The notes beneath the pieces were generated by a model, which made no database searches, was not told the origin of the DNA, and saw nothing but the letters and a program-made list of their open reading frames with translations. From contig CP142455.1 of assembly GCA_038049695.1 (NCBI GenBank), positions 23,225,501 through 23,289,500 on the forward strand: a DNA stretch of 64,000 nt. Direction: 5' to 3'. Below are positions 34,426 through 47,759 of the stretch, piece after piece. The position numbers and the translations under genes were made by a program. This stretch comes from Cinnamomum chago (lineage: Eukaryota > Streptophyta > Magnoliopsida > Laurales > Lauraceae). Numbering within the stretch: position 1 is the first letter of the stretch; each line of letters begins with the position of its first letter.

Positions 34426-37400
34426 TTTGGGTTCTAAATGGACTTAATTTGTTTGGGGTGGGGAGATTTTGGGTGTCATCTCTCTCGCATTTTTTTCTAT
34501 TAAGGGTTTGGGGTTGGGCGTGTACATAGTATGGATGACCCTTCTAATCCGTTTCATCTCTTTTCTCCCATCTCATCTCAAGGCATCACATCATTTTTCT
34601 TTTTTTCTTTTTAATTTTTTTATTCAACTGAGATGCAACCTATATTGTTTGTTTGTTTTTATTCAGCCCACATGCATTAAAAGTAGTTGGTGCAACATTT
34701 GTAGGTTTTTTTTTTTTTTTTTTGGGTTATGGGTTTTTGGTTTCACAATATTTCATGGGAATGGGGACTTAAAAAAGATAACCAGGTTTGTTCCTTTTCT
34801 AGTTATGGTTTCTGATTCCACAGAGATGGGTTTCCGTATGTCTTTTTATTTATTTATTTTTATAATTCAACACAAATGCAGTGCAATCCAAATGAAGGCC
34901 ACAATTTTAATTATATATTTATTCTGTTCCAATTTTTTTTACTGATTCCACACATATGAAGACTTCTTTTTTTTTTTTTTCCTCTCTTGTTGATGATCCT
35001 ATAGGTTTTTGTATTCAACCTAAATGGAGACTAAACCTTTTGTTTTTGTTTTTGCTATCCAGGTTTTTATTTATTGGGGTTGATGTTTGACATAAATTTG
35101 AATTTTGATTTTATAGGTGAAGTGCAAAGGAAAACACCATGTTACAGTTGAATGCGAAGAACTACGATTAATGACTGTTGGAAGTTGTTGATTGTATATT
35201 ATGTAATTTATGTTTTTGTTTATCTAGAATTTGGTTGTACAAATGCTTTGGATTATGGGTTGGAGTTTCTTTTGGGACTTATTTAATAATAGATTGTAAG
35301 AATGGTTTGAATGATTAAAAATGTAATTTGGGGGATTCGTTTGGCATCTGTTTGGTTTATGAATGGTCAGAATGCTATGAAATATTTTTTCTGTGCAGCT
35401 TTTGGTGGGGAAAGAAAATTGTTGTTCAACATTTTTGTGTGGTTTGGGTCTGAATGTATGTGTTCAGCATTTTTGTGTGGTTTGAATGATTTATTAAATG
35501 TTTAGAATTTAACAGGATCTAAGCATGCTTTGTTCAGCTTGTAATAGGTAATCTGAAGGTCAATGGCTATTTATCAGGATTTGTCTGCTTTATAATTTGT
35601 GTATTTTTGCCCATCAAAGATAGGACCCATCACATGGAGTTCTTTATTACCGAAAGGTCTCTGTTCATCTGCCAGTCCCAAGTCCTACTCCTAAATAACC
35701 TGTATTTACCAAAAGAATACTCTAGCTTAACTATAGATGACTGAAGACGATGAAGTTCAAAAGAGCTCAGAAGCCATATGTGATGAAGAAATTATAGATG
35801 CTTTGGAGTTAAAATTGGTGGGCAACTAGGTGAAAAGAAATCTGGCACTTACATTTTCATTGGAAACTGAATCCTCTGTAGTAGCTTCAGGTTTTCTAAT
35901 ATAAAACACTTACATAGATTTGTGATTTTGTGAGGTACTGGCCCACCAAATTTGCGAAGTCTTGTAGGGACGGTCAGGTAGAAGAAACAATGTTACTTGC
36001 AGTGTGAATGTGTGGTGCATTGTCGCAAATGGATAGTCTTGTCTTTTGGCCATTTATTTCATGATAACAAAGTAATCCAAATGAGTATGGAAAATGTTGC
36101 ACTCAGCACCAACATTAACACATTTAATCAGCCCATGGCCATCAAAAAGTAACAACACATACAATTCACAAGATAATGTTGGAGAGAATGCTCCAATACA
36201 TTCCTAGTTTTCATTCAACTAAATAAACATTCGCAAGACTGCATATCCAACTCCAAGTTTTGTGGATGCCCGGCTGTCCATTTTTTTCACCTTAACCTTC
36301 TCCTGAAAAGGCATTGTACAAAACTGCAATTCATTATACATGTCTGAATAGTTGAGATTGAGGCAAAATGCAGGAATTTACACGTTACAACTTTAAACAA
36401 TTTACTTTCCCAACTGATGCCCAAAAGAAAGCTAAAATGTTAGTGGATATTATAGTTGCTTAGAGGGAGTACAATAAACAGACCCAGCATAGAGAGTGTT
36501 GGAGTTATGTAGCTCCACAATTTCCCATGCGTTACTGTTACAGCATGAAGTTCCACAGCATGGGGTTCTGAAGCAAGAAGTTTGTTGAAAAGAGATATGG
36601 TATGGGTTGCAACCAGTTCCATACAAAATATTTTCACATCCTCAATAAAATTTTTAGCAAAATATTCCCACATTCAAAACAGAATCTTTTAACACCTGTA
36701 CCTCAAAGTTCCACAGCTGTAACCTGTAAACTCTACCTCAACAATTTAAAAAACCAACTTGCAGCATGTGTCTCATCACATGTAACCTGTACCTGAACAG
36801 TTAATAAATGATACTTAGAGCATGAATCTCATTAATGTCCTTAGTAAACATGAGAAATCCACATCAAGTATAAAAAAATATAAGAAAAGTACTTGCCTTG
36901 AAAAAAAAATTTAAGTAGAAAAATGATTCAGCCTAAATATCCATTCAAAATGCAAGCAACTTTAGACATTAGAAAGTTAAATTCCACCAGTCTCAACATC
37001 GCTAATACATCAAATCTCAACACCATACATACATTCCACCAATACATCAAATCCCAACACCACCAATACATTCCACCAAAACATCAAGTCTCAATACCAT
37101 CAATACATTTCACTAGTACATGACTGATCCAAGAAAGCTATCTCACGCAGCGCATAGTATACTCCACATGAAAAGAAACCACATCAAATCACAAGCATTA
37201 AAATATGTTACATGTCCAGAATCTCAGTGCTGCTTAATACTTCCTTTCAATACACACCAATGTCGCCGACCCTACACATAGCAAAACATTATCAAAACCA
37301 AGACATGACATTGTGTATGCTAAACGTTAAAATCAATGTATAGGATAGTTCTTACCATTAAAAATGATAGCCATTGTTGTTAAAACAAGAGCAAGTATTT

Positions 37401-37468
37401 GAACAGAACATTATTCTTTCTACTGAAGCCACACCATGAACAATTTAGCATTTGTTTGAACAGAATTA
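34426..37468. other. Non-coding, T-rich; minisatellite at 36990-37125
   Basis: No supported gene; the 158-codon frame at 34469-34945 is encoded by T-runs. Near 36990-37125 a degenerate repeat of about 33 bp based on CAATACATCAAATC and ATTCCACC occurs four or five times. Confidence 0.55.
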
Positions 37469-37476
37469 TGAGGTAG

Positions 37477-38636
37477 TAGGGCTGTCAAAGGGTCGGGCTG
37501 GGCCAGGCCTGGTGTTGTCCTAACCCTGCCCTGAATATATGTAGGGTCGGGCCTGAGCGGACCAAAGCCCTCGGAGGGCCTGCACTAACTGGCCGTTACC
37601 CTACCCTCGAGGGTCAGGGCCTCAAAACAAGAAAACTATTTTTTTTAAAACATTGTTACGAAAATCTGAGTGTGGTCAAGCGCTATCTTATCTAACCTCA
37701 ATTGCAAAGGAGCAATTAAGAAAACATCCGTTATCTTGTCTAACCTCAATTGCTAAGGAACTATTAAGAAAATAGCGGGTGAATATAAGTTGTCTCTAAA
37801 AACTTTCTTTTATTGGATAAAATCATACGTGCTTTGGTGACTTGGGTTCTAGACATATGATTTTATTTATTTTGTTAAAGAAGTAAAATGGTTAAAGAGT
37901 ATAATCTATTTCACACATTTTAAATGACTTTCAAATGAATTTGCACATATGAAATCATTCCAGCAATGTCTTATCTTTGAGAGGTTTAAACCATTTACAC
38001 TTATATACCTTTTACCTATCGGCATTATTTTTAATTAAACACTAATATGATTATTACGCATTCTTAGATCTCGGTCGCAAAAATAAATAGAATTAGAAAA
38101 TACTATTAGTTTAGACTTTTAAGAATTGAGAGCTATAGTTATCTAATTAAATGGATATTTGGATCACCCAATATCCTTAAAGTACCACGCACATATAAAC
38201 TACCTCTATGAATTGGTTGACATCCCAAGCAACTCTATAGATGAAAAAGTGTATCATTATTAATAGGAAGGAGTACACCTCCTTTTTCACTAACAAGAAT
38301 TTATAAAAAATAATTTAAAAGGCCTAAATAAGAAGCAATAAGACTAAAATAAAGGGATTACAAGCAACCGTACAACACTTGTTGCTTATGTATTAAGTAT
38401 AATACATAACTAAAATAATTAAAAATAGATGAAATGAACCAAGTATGTATGTATGCATGTATAGATTTTTAGGACATTACACACACATAAAATAAATAAA
38501 AGTAGGAGGGTCAGGGCTAGGACCGTGCCCGGCCGGGCTAGTATTGTCCAAGCCCGGTCTAGTGCTTTTCGTTAGAAACAAAAGCCCTCACTTTAAGGGC
38601 TTTTTGAGGGCGGGCTTGGACATTTTGACAAGCCTA
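37477..38636. mobile_element. Non-autonomous hAT-type element
   Basis: The left end TAGGGCTGTCAAA and the inverse of the right end (TAGGCTTGTCAAA) form short TIRs. Flanking octamers TGAGGTAG (37469-37476) and TGTGGTAG (38637-38644) agree at 7 of 8 positions, as expected for hAT. Subterminal GC-rich blocks (GGGTCGGGC, GCCCGGCCGGGC) contrast with an AT-rich 900-bp core. No transposase frame is present. Confidence 0.75.
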
Positions 38637-38644
38637 TGTGGTAG

Positions 38645-39763
38645 GCTTTCTAGCACAAAAATGACAACTAAAGCCAGCCATCTTTCCCTATATGAAATTA
38701 GAATTTCTAGTCCAATTAAATCCCGTTAAAAAAAGTTTAAGATAAATATACGAAGTGAGACTTATGGATTTGAGAAAGAAAATGGGAGGATTGCATGCCA
38801 TGGAGTGGAGGTTCTATCTACATGCACATACAAATATAGGTGTTGAAAGAGGATAATCTATAAACCCTGACGGTACCAAATATTTGGTGGGAAGCATATT
38901 TATAATATCATTAGAATGAGTTATGAACAAACCAGTCTACCACTGCACCACCAGATTTCACACTCAAGCTTTTGGTAGTAAACTGGTGAATTTCAACACC
39001 ATCACTCTAGATTTTAATGCAGAAATACCCCAACCACAACATCCAGTTATAAAGATGCAAGTAATTGATAGGTATGTACATTTATGAAAATTTTTTTTTG
39101 ACAAGGCATGTACAAACAAATGAGAAAAAGCCAAAACACTAAGGCTTTCTAGTGTAATAACCCTAGAAATATCCCAAAAGTTAAATCTTGTGTTGTAACT
39201 CTTCATAAAAATCATATGCAATAGTGATACAAGGCAATTGACCTAGGAAAAGATATATCTAATTTCCAAATGCAAATCGGAGTAATAACAAGAAACAAAT
39301 ATAATGCAGGAGCTTAAACCAAACCATGTAAAAGATAAGGCTTATGCATTTACCTTAGTACAAGGCGAAAAGCAACCAGATCAACAAAGAGAATGCAAAG
39401 AAACATCCTACCACCTGAAAAAGACCAGTCCGAACGTGGAAGCTGCGAATAATATAAGACAATCATATTTAACACTAATACTAGGCTTCAAAGTTGAAAC
39501 ACTGCATAAAAACTCGAATTCATGTCAGAGGAATTTTGTGACCTATTAGATGAAGAGGGTGGTGCCTTGAAAATCCCCAATTGCCACTTTGAATGTAGAT
39601 TCATTTAATTTATTATTTTTATAGATTAACACCCATTCAGAATTTGGGATTCTTGAATCTTGACATGCAAAATCTTCTAAATTTAAAACCCCAAAGCTTG
39701 TGACATAATTTAATTAAAAAAAATTCACATAAAAAACATTCCCTTGAAAAAGTTGGACGACAC
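38645..39763. other. Non-coding region downstream of the NLR pseudogene
   Basis: No supported gene. It would include the 3' untranslated region and terminator of the minus-strand NLR. Confidence 0.5.
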
Positions 39764-41260
39764 TTACCTCATGCTTGCAGAGTTTTTGGCTTCTCCAACA
39801 TCCATTGACGGAGCAATTTGGGGCCTTTCAAGTCCATTCTCTTGTTGAGAGAAGGGATGGGGAATGTCTTCAGAAACCCATTTCCCCTTTTTTCGGAAAC
39901 TATTATGAATGATTGGGATGTGCTGAACCATTTTCTGCGCTTCACTTCCATCCTTTTTCAGCTGCTTTATTAACTCCTCAGGCATTTCCATCAGATACAA
40001 CTATCGTAGGCCACTAAGATGTTCAATGCCTTCGGGTAGTGTAGTCAATCCCACACACTGTTCAAAAAGTAATATTTTTATACTAGGCATTGCTCCTTGT
40101 TCTATCCTCACATGACTTAGATTTTTCAATTGGCTTAAATATAGCTTCTCAAGTCTAGGGAAGCATCCAGCAACGAAGCACAGCTGCTGCCCTTCATATG
40201 CTCTGGAAAGGAAGAGAATCAACAGATTAGGCAATGGTCCGATTTGAGGAAGCGGATCTTCCTTTAGCTCTGACAATAACAAACGTAAGCGTGTGAGGTT
40301 CCTAAGGGAGGTAATCCAATGAGGTAGCTTCTCCAGATGCCCCTCTAGCCTGAGTCGCTGGAGCCCGTGTGGAGGCGAAGACATCTTTTCCAGCGGAAGC
40401 GTTTCTGCATTATTCGCTGCAATACGTAAGTGGCGAAGACCTTTCATCCTTTGTATAGAGGAGCAGAGCTCTTTTCCATAATCTTTTCTCACCTTTGTTA
40501 TCTCGAGCTTTCTCAGTCGAGTCAAATTCCCAATTTGCTGAACAATCTTCGCGTTTGCTTCCACACTCGATAGACTTTGTAAGCATTTCAAGTCACAAAT
40601 TCCTGAGGGAGCTTGTACGCCTCTGCGAAAATAACGATAGCTACGAATAGGGGGTCTGCCTTGATTAATATAATCCGGAATGGCTGAAGAATGCATGTAT
40701 AGGTGTCTCAATTTCTTCATTTTTTTTATCCAATCAGGTAGCTTGGTGACTTCTGAATGCCTAATGTCCAAAGTCTGAAGGTTCTTCAGCCTACCCAAAG
40801 ATTTCGGAAGCTCCCGAACTTTGGTATTCCTTAAACTTAAAAACCTCAAATTGAATAAATTAACCAATTCATCTGGTACCCTATGAATGGAAGCATCCTC
40901 CAGAGATAGCACTCTCAGTTGTCTGAAGGTTGATGAGATCCTATTCAATGAAGATGATGGGATCACGTCTTTCCCAAATACAAAGAATGAGCGAAGCCGA
41001 GACATGCTTGCACTACTTCTTGAACTGTCTCCTCCATTGAATTGGATTGACAATCGGCGAGCTTTGAAATCCCTCCTTTCTTCCTTCCCATGGCATAACA
41101 TGCAAAAGTTCTCTTCCTCAGCAATTGATTGTGCTAAATCACGCATAACATCATGGAGTCGATATGATTTCCCTACAGCTTGAATCATACTCCGGTGAAT
41201 AAGTTCACGAAGATAAATTTCTGCTATGTCTTCCATTGTTAGATCTCTCATCGCTTCCAC
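39764..41260 (-). pseudogene. NLR pseudogene, part 3: MHD-type motif and LRRs
   Basis: C-terminal part of a CC-NB-ARC-LRR immune receptor. After the hAT insertion the frame resumes with MRDLTMEDIAEIYLRELI (end of the winged-helix/ARC2 region) and YRLHDVMRDLA (MHD-type motif, here LHD). About ten leucine-rich repeats follow, of the pattern LRVLSLEDAS, LRFLSLRNTK, LQTLDIRHS. A TAG at 40003-40001 interrupts LSGLR..LYLMEMPEEL, where related genes have Glu (GAG to TAG). The frame then stays open to 39764, giving a normal C-terminal tail. The 8-bp target duplication of the hAT (41253-41260) lies within codons for V-E-A. Homology to RPM1/RPP13-like receptors is clear. Confidence 0.92.
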
Positions 41261-41462
41261 CAGTGGCGGACCCAGGATTTTCGTTTGAGGGGTGCGAAAC
41301 AATGGCAATTGAAAAAGTCCAAAAATATTATTTTGTGATACTTTCTTCACATTAATAATGACAAAAGAGAAAATGTATTACATTTAAATGATTACAAAAT
41401 ATTCAAGTGTATCAACTACATTTTCTCATCAAAAGTCATATATCAACTATACAATAAAGCTT

Positions 41463-43820
41463 TTACAATTGCCCTCGACGGTTCTTCATGTTTTGAAAGC
41501 ATTGCATGATTGTCTCATCATCGATGCTATTAAAAATGTCCCTTTCAATATATAAAAGTAAACAATCATTCATCCACTCATCTTCCATTCGATTGCGTAG
41601 TCGACTCTTCACAATTTTCATAGCAGAGAACACTCTCTCAACAGTAGCAGTAGCAATTGGTAGAGTTAGCGCCAATCTCAAAAGCAAGAAAACCGAAGGA
41701 TATAGGATGTTCTTTTTTGTTTCAACCATCTTCTGAGCAAGGCCACTAATTCCTTTCACTTCTAAGAACTTGCTATTGGTTCGCATGTCAATAATGTAAA
41801 TCTCCAGTTCATTATCAAGTATCAATCGTTTTGAGTCTGAAAAATCATCTGGATAGAATTGAGAAAGGCGGATAAGTTTTTCCTTGTTGAAGGCAGAGAA
41901 TGAATCACTTGGATTGAAGCATGCCACACAAAGAAGCAACTCGGTGGTCACCTCATTGAAGCGATCGTTGAGCTCTTTAAGTTGCATGTCAATGGTAGTA
42001 TAAAATATTTCAACACGGTAAAAATGTAGATTTATCACTTCAGCTTTGTGTCGTGAACGCTTTCGATCAACAAACAAATCATCCATATTCGGAATGGGGA
42101 TTTCATATTTATCACAAAATAAATGAACTTCAGAGAGGAGAGAATCCCACCCATCGTCTCTCATCATTTGCAATTTTTGTTTTGATATTCTTACCATTTC
42201 CATGGCATTGACAATATCTTGATCTTTTCGCTGCAATGCCTTTGATAAGACATTCGTGATCCCCAAAATATTTGTCATTAAATGCATTTTAAATGCGAAA
42301 TCAAAAGATTCCAATTGAAGCAATGAGTGAGCCGCACTACCCACATTTTCATTTGTATCATCTTTTACAATAATCTCAAGCACATCAATCACAGAGGAGA
42401 ACATGTGGATCAAGTTAATCAATGTACCATAATGCGAGCCCCATCGTGTCTCTCCCGGCCGTTTGAGACTAGTCTTTTGATTCAAACCTTGTCCACTTTC
42501 AAGTTCACCAGTATTGAGCGCATCAACAACTTTAGCAGCTTGTATATTTTGGAGCATGTCATGGCGTTTGCAAGAGCCTCCAACGACATTCAACGTATAG
42601 CAAACCGATTCGAAGAACATGGCAATTGGTACATGTTTTTTTGCAACAGCAATGAGTGCCAATTGAAGCTGATGTGCAAAACAATGAACGTAAAATGCAG
42701 TAGGATTCTCATTTTGAATGAGTGTTTTGAGACCATTAAGATGACCCCGCATATTACTAGCTCCATCATAACCTTGCCCACGCAAACTTGATATGCTCAA
42801 TCCATGCTTGGAAAATATCGCATCGATTGCCGCTTTAAGCGATTGAGCAGTAGTGTTTGTGACATGTTCTACTAGCAAAAAGCGTTCAATCACACAACCC
42901 CGCTCATCCACATAGCGTAAAACAACGGCCATTTGCTCTTTCATAGAGATGTCACGAGATTCATCCACCAAAAGAGCAAATGGTGCATCTCCAAGTTCAG
43001 AAATGATAGCTTAAGTGGTCTCCATAGAAGCCGCATTTACAATATCTTTCTGAATCTTAGGCGAGGTAAGCTTCAAATTTTCAGGAGCATTTTCTAAAAT
43101 GACTCTCTTAGTAGCTTCATTTTGATTGCCAATTACTTGCAAAAGCTCAAGGCAGTTACCCATGTTATTTGAATCCTCAGATTCATCATGACCACGAAAA
43201 GGCAACCCTTGGCGTAGAAGAAAGCGAATGGCATCAAGCGTTGCTTTTAAGCGGATTCGAGCCTCAATCCGAGCTTGATCCGATTGCTTGACAATAATTG
43301 TTTCAATGTGTTGCTTTTGATTTAATAAATTTTGGCACTTCTCATATGCTTGATTGTGAGCACTCTTCGGGCCTCCCACATGATCTCTAATTCTTTCTTT
43401 TTTCCTCCAATTTCTGAATCCTTGAGCTATAAAGGCATCATGACGTGCATGCTCTTAAAAAAGATAACAACATAAGCAAAATGCAGCATCTTTTTTTATG
43501 CTGTATTCCAACCAACTACCATAATCCTTAAACCAAGCCGGATTAAATCGCCTCTTATCTTGTGCAGACTTCGTAAAAGGAAATTTATGATCACGAGGCT
43601 GACAAGGACCCTTTTGTAGATACACTCTTCGGATTTGGTCTCGATCCATAGGATGATAACTCAAGATTGGATTTTGTAACCCAGGATCTGCTGGAAGATC
43701 TGCCAAGTTAACTTCTACACGACTTTTCTTCGAAGCTGATGGCACTTGATCATTGTTATCATTCTCTAAATTCGGACATGGTAGGCTAGGAGTTGATTTT
43801 CTTTTGAAATAATTTTCCAT
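41463..43820 (-). CDS. hAT transposase (TTF zinc finger, DUF4371, hATC), two stops
   Basis: One continuous minus-strand frame of 786 codons, from MENYFKRKSTP to NRRGQL. Residues about 60-120 form a TTF/BED-like zinc finger (GPCQPRDHKFPF..AFCLCCYLF). Then comes the DUF4371-type region and the RNase-H-like catalytic core, with the first acidic site in LLVDESRDIS and a second in GQGYDGASNM. The C-terminal hATC dimerisation domain reads PIATATVERVFSAMKIVKSR. Two in-frame TAA codons interrupt it, at 43457-43455 (before EHARHDAF) and 43013-43011 (after METT, where relatives have Lys). Both could come from AAA by a single change. With no frameshift, the copy was disabled recently; read-through cannot be excluded. 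Confidence 0.88.
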
Positions 43821-46360
43821 AGCTGATTCAAAGTCAAAGATATAGAAAATTTCATCAAAATCAACGCCTGCCTAAAAACACATAACTTAGTAGAAACGCA
43901 TAACTTGATTGGAACAGAACTTAGTTCGAGCACATTAACTTAATTGATTATTGGAAAGGTTAGGACACAAACACATGGGTATATGAAAATACTTAAGACA
44001 CAAATCAGTCATGACTACACATATGTAAACCACATCCATCAAATTAAAAAAGTATCATAGAAATATGAACATTTGTACATCAAATTGCCAGTATATAGTT
44101 AAAAGCGTAAAGCTCTAAATCAAATCAACAATTTATTTAATTTGACTATGATATACAAATTAAAAAAAATCAAGAGAGAGGGGGAATACCTGCACTACGC
44201 TGCCAGAGAGAGGGCCCACCAAAGTTGTAGAACTATTAGATGATGCACCTCCAATCAATAGCTAGATAGCTCTCCTGTGTATAATGAAAAAATAAATCCA
44301 TGTAAATAAAAAGTTTTTTTATTTCTAATCACATTTTTATTAGAGTCTATTGCAATAAAATTAGATATGGAGTTAGATGATTAAGTGGGGATGGGTCAGA
44401 TATCATGATGAGAACAATGAAATACGGAGATATGTTAAGAGATAGATCTATCCTTGGTAAGAGCTTCACACAAGTACAGTTAATATTATGATAATGAATG
44501 ACTTGAGAGAAAACCAATTTTGATTTGAGAGAGAGAGAGAGAGAGTGAGATTCTTGATAAGAACAAAAAAAAAGATGTTGGCTTGATTTGAGTAATGACT
44601 AACAACAACATGGCCAATCAAATGGGTACATAATGTGATTTCATTTAACCATCCAGATATGCCTCTCAAATTGCAAGTCCCTAGTAAAACAACATATTTC
44701 TTATACCAACAAATGAAAGAGAACATTTATTCTCTAACATGGTTATCATGTTATAAGCACCATATTATGAAGTGGCTGTCAAACAAAACAAAATTTGAAA
44801 TCAGCAGAAAATAGTGGAAGGGGTGAAAGATGGAAAAAGTCAAGTGAGGAATCTCTGAACTTACCAAAAAGAAAAGAAAGACAGAGAAAGAAAGAGAGAG
44901 AACCCACAAGGCACTAAGTGAAAGGAGTCCCTACCAAATAGACAAACTATAGATCATTTGAATCTGAAGACAAAAATAGCATACAAGCATAAAGACAAAA
45001 CTATACGATGAATTAAATGTTGAAAACCAAGCACAAGCAGCACAAAACATGCCCCCAACTGGTCAAGATTCAATCTTAATTCTGAAGCATGTGATCCATT
45101 TTTAGCTTGCAAATGGATGGCTAGAGGCCCAGAACTATGGACAGAAATTCACTTCCATGCTAACAGGTTAATTTGTTGGACCGGGGATTGTCCATTGGCT
45201 GCAAGTTTTGCTCTGTTTTTTTTTTTTTTCCTCCTGCTGGAAGGTGAAAGTATATATTAAGAAATAAGAATGGAAGGATAGATAGGCTTAGAGAGCGTAT
45301 CCCCAATGTACAAAAGATGAACAAAGCAGGCCGCTCGATAAATTTCTCGTCTCACTGCACTTTTTTCCCCAGTTTGTCAATCTTTTTTTTTTTTTTTGAC
45401 ATGCTTTGTTTCTCTTGCATTAATATTAGTTCCTGCATGTTTGTTTTTTATGGCTCTGTTTGTTTTGTTCTTTTCTTCAGTTTATTTTTCTTCTACCATG
45501 AATGAACTTTTTTATTTAATTTTTTGTCTTGGTCATTTGATCTTTCTTTAGAATACACATCTTGAGTTTTCAAGGGTTGTGAAGGCAAAAATGCAAGTGG
45601 TCGCTGGCTCGCTGCCTCGCTGGACTGGTTATATGTATTAATGTATTATATTACATTGGAGCCTATTTGGAGGTAGTTGAAGCAGGTCAGAACTCAGAAG
45701 AACATCTATGAAGTAAAAGTATGGGTGAAGGCCCCAAGTGGTCCCAAAAACAAGGATCCGCACTCTCTTCAGAGATTTCATTGTTAGATTTGGAGAAAAA
45801 ACCAATAAGGGGAAAAACAGAGGAACAAACAACATGCTTTCTTTTGTAATAGGTTGCAAAGAAGAAGAACATCATCTGAATAGAGGAATAATAGAAAGAG
45901 GAGAAGTGGAAAGGAAAGGAATCAAGGATACCTCTTCTTGGATGTCTTCGAATTTCTGCACGACCCCGGTCGTCATCGTCGCCATTGCTGCCTGCTGGAT
46001 GGACCTGGACCTGGGTGCGATGTGGAGTGGGAGAACGGTGGGAGAGATCAGAGATACAAGGGTTTTCAATAGATGGGTTTTGCCTTTGGGGTGCGATGTA
46101 GTGTGGAGAGGAAGAAGGGTTGGAGAAGGGGAAGGGTTTTCAATCGATGGGTTTTGGGGGAAATGACTCAAATGAGGATTTTAGATTTGATAAGGGTGGG
46201 TCATCACTCATCAGGTCATGGGTGCATTTTATCCTTGGGCTGGATTTAAATGGGGTGCAAGATGCATTTTTAAGTGGGGCATGGCTGTCTGACCCATATC
46301 CATTTAACAGGATCTTCAAAATTCACCGGGTGCACTTGCACCCATATGAGTATACATGGG
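43821..46360. other. hAT non-coding 5' region
   Basis: Upstream of the transposase on its own strand. No other gene is supported. Splice-like signals suggest an untranslated leader with introns, but I cannot define them. Small open frames around 45.7-46.2 kb lie near the element end and are probably leader sequence. Confidence 0.4.
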
Positions 46361-46370
46361 TCCGCCACTG

Positions 46371-47034
46371 GCTTCCACAAAGCCTTCTGCTACCCACATT
46401 CTGATAAGTCTAGCTCGGTCGATTATACAACCTCCAGGAAAAGCAGTAAAATACAGAAAACAATTCTTGAGATGGTATGGTAGATCATAATAGCTATGCA
46501 ACAAGATGTTCTTCATTCTATCCAGATCTGGATTGTTACTCAGCTCCCAGCTGAGGCTATCTTCTACCTTCTTCCATCCCAACTCACTTCTTTCTTTCCG
46601 TGACATGATGCCACCTATAGCTACAATTGCAAGTGGTAAGCCTTCGCACTTGCCCACAATTTTTTTAGCCGCTGGCTCCAGCTCTTGTGGGCAACGTCTT
46701 TTTGGAATGTTCCAAAAGGCCTTTCTACAGAACAGTTCCCAAGCCTCATTACGTTTTAGAGGTTGAAGGTGGAAAACCTTCCCCTCTACTCTTAGGTCTC
46801 TGTTTCTGGATGTAAGCATCACCCTGCTTCCACAGTGGTTGCTTGGGATTGCGATGCTTATATCATCCCAAGCTTGTATGTTCCATACATCATCTAAGAC
46901 AATCACATACCTTTTATCTTGCAAATAGTTGATGAGCATCTCGACTAGCCGTCTGTAATCCATTTGGTAGATACTGTTTGGCAGATCCTCCTCCTTTGAA
47001 GCGTAAAGCTCTTTTATCACTCTCTGTAGTAACT
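46371..47034 (-). pseudogene. NLR pseudogene, part 2: NB-ARC from kinase-2 to winged helix
   Basis: The middle of the NB-ARC ATPase switch. Reading minus-strand from 47034: LLQRVIKELYASKEEDLP, kinase-2 YVIVLDDVWN, RNBS-B GSRVMLTSRNRD, GLPL motif CEGLPLAIVAIGG, RNBS-D-like LKNCFLYFTAFPGG and winged-helix IRMWVAEGFVEA. No stop occurs in the segment. The 5' side joins the LTR insertion at TAACT (47030-47034); the 3' side joins the hAT at GCTTCCAC. The kinase-2 aspartates and GLPL are intact, so this part was functional when interrupted. Confidence 0.93.
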
Positions 47035-47759
47035 TGTTAGGCTCCGTCTCGAGTTAAGCACGATTAACTCTAATTAATTGAGCTTATGAACTAATGGTGA
47101 TTTATCGCCAAATGGATTGGAATTTGCCTAATGTAGGCTTAATAGTAAATGAGATTATGAAATGAATTGAATGGAATGGAAAATGAAGCTCAAATAAGCA
47201 AACCAAGGGCCTTTTCAGAAATACGGGTTTGTACGTATTTTGTCGCATACGGAAACTCTTGATACCAACATGTGTATCTCGACGAATACGATAATTTTCG
47301 TAAAAGACTTGAATTGATTCGATGAATATTGGATCAGATGGACCGTTAATTGACTCGAAATGTAAATGAATGAATGAAAGGGGGGTTAAATGCAAAAATG
47401 GACTTATAAGATAAGATGAACTCCTTTGGATTTCATTCATCTCATCCAAACCTAGGCAACTTCTTCTTCCTCCGTTTCTATCTTCTTTCTTCCATTTCTT
47501 CTCCATCAAAGGTGCGTTTGGAGTGAATCAAGTGAAGAGGATTGATCTTCTTCCTTTGCTCATCATCTTCGTTGAGGTTTCTTGGAATTCAAGCTTGAAA
47601 AGAGTGGATTTTATCTCAAATCCAAGCTAACCAAGGATTAAGCTTCACCTAAGGCAAGTATATGCATTTCTAGCAATTTAAGCTTTTATATAACTTGTAT
47701 GAACTCAGGGAGTTCAAACATGTGGATTTGGTTCAGGATTTCTGAAGCTCGAAAATGAG

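Larger units (their letters stand above)
41261..46370 (-). mobile_element. hAT element inserted in the NLR
   Basis: 5,110 bp. Ends CAGTGGCGGACCCAGG (41261) and the inverse, GGGTCCGCCACTG, at 46358-46370. A perfect 8-bp duplication GCTTCCAC flanks it on both sides (41253-41260 and 46371-46378). It carries one transposase gene on the minus strand. The last 2.5 kb toward 46370 is the transposase 5' region. Taking the element out at these borders rejoins the NLR reading frame, which proves the borders. Confidence 0.95.

Noticed and set aside
34469-34945. 158-codon frame with many Phe
   Set aside because: Encoded mainly by poly-T tracts; no domain or coding character.
36440-36673. 77-codon minus-strand frame
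   Set aside because: No recognisable family, no splice or codon support; probably chance.
45738-46171. Overlapping open frames of 142 and 99 codons near the hAT end
   Set aside because: Opposed frames in the transposase leader region; neither resembles a known protein.
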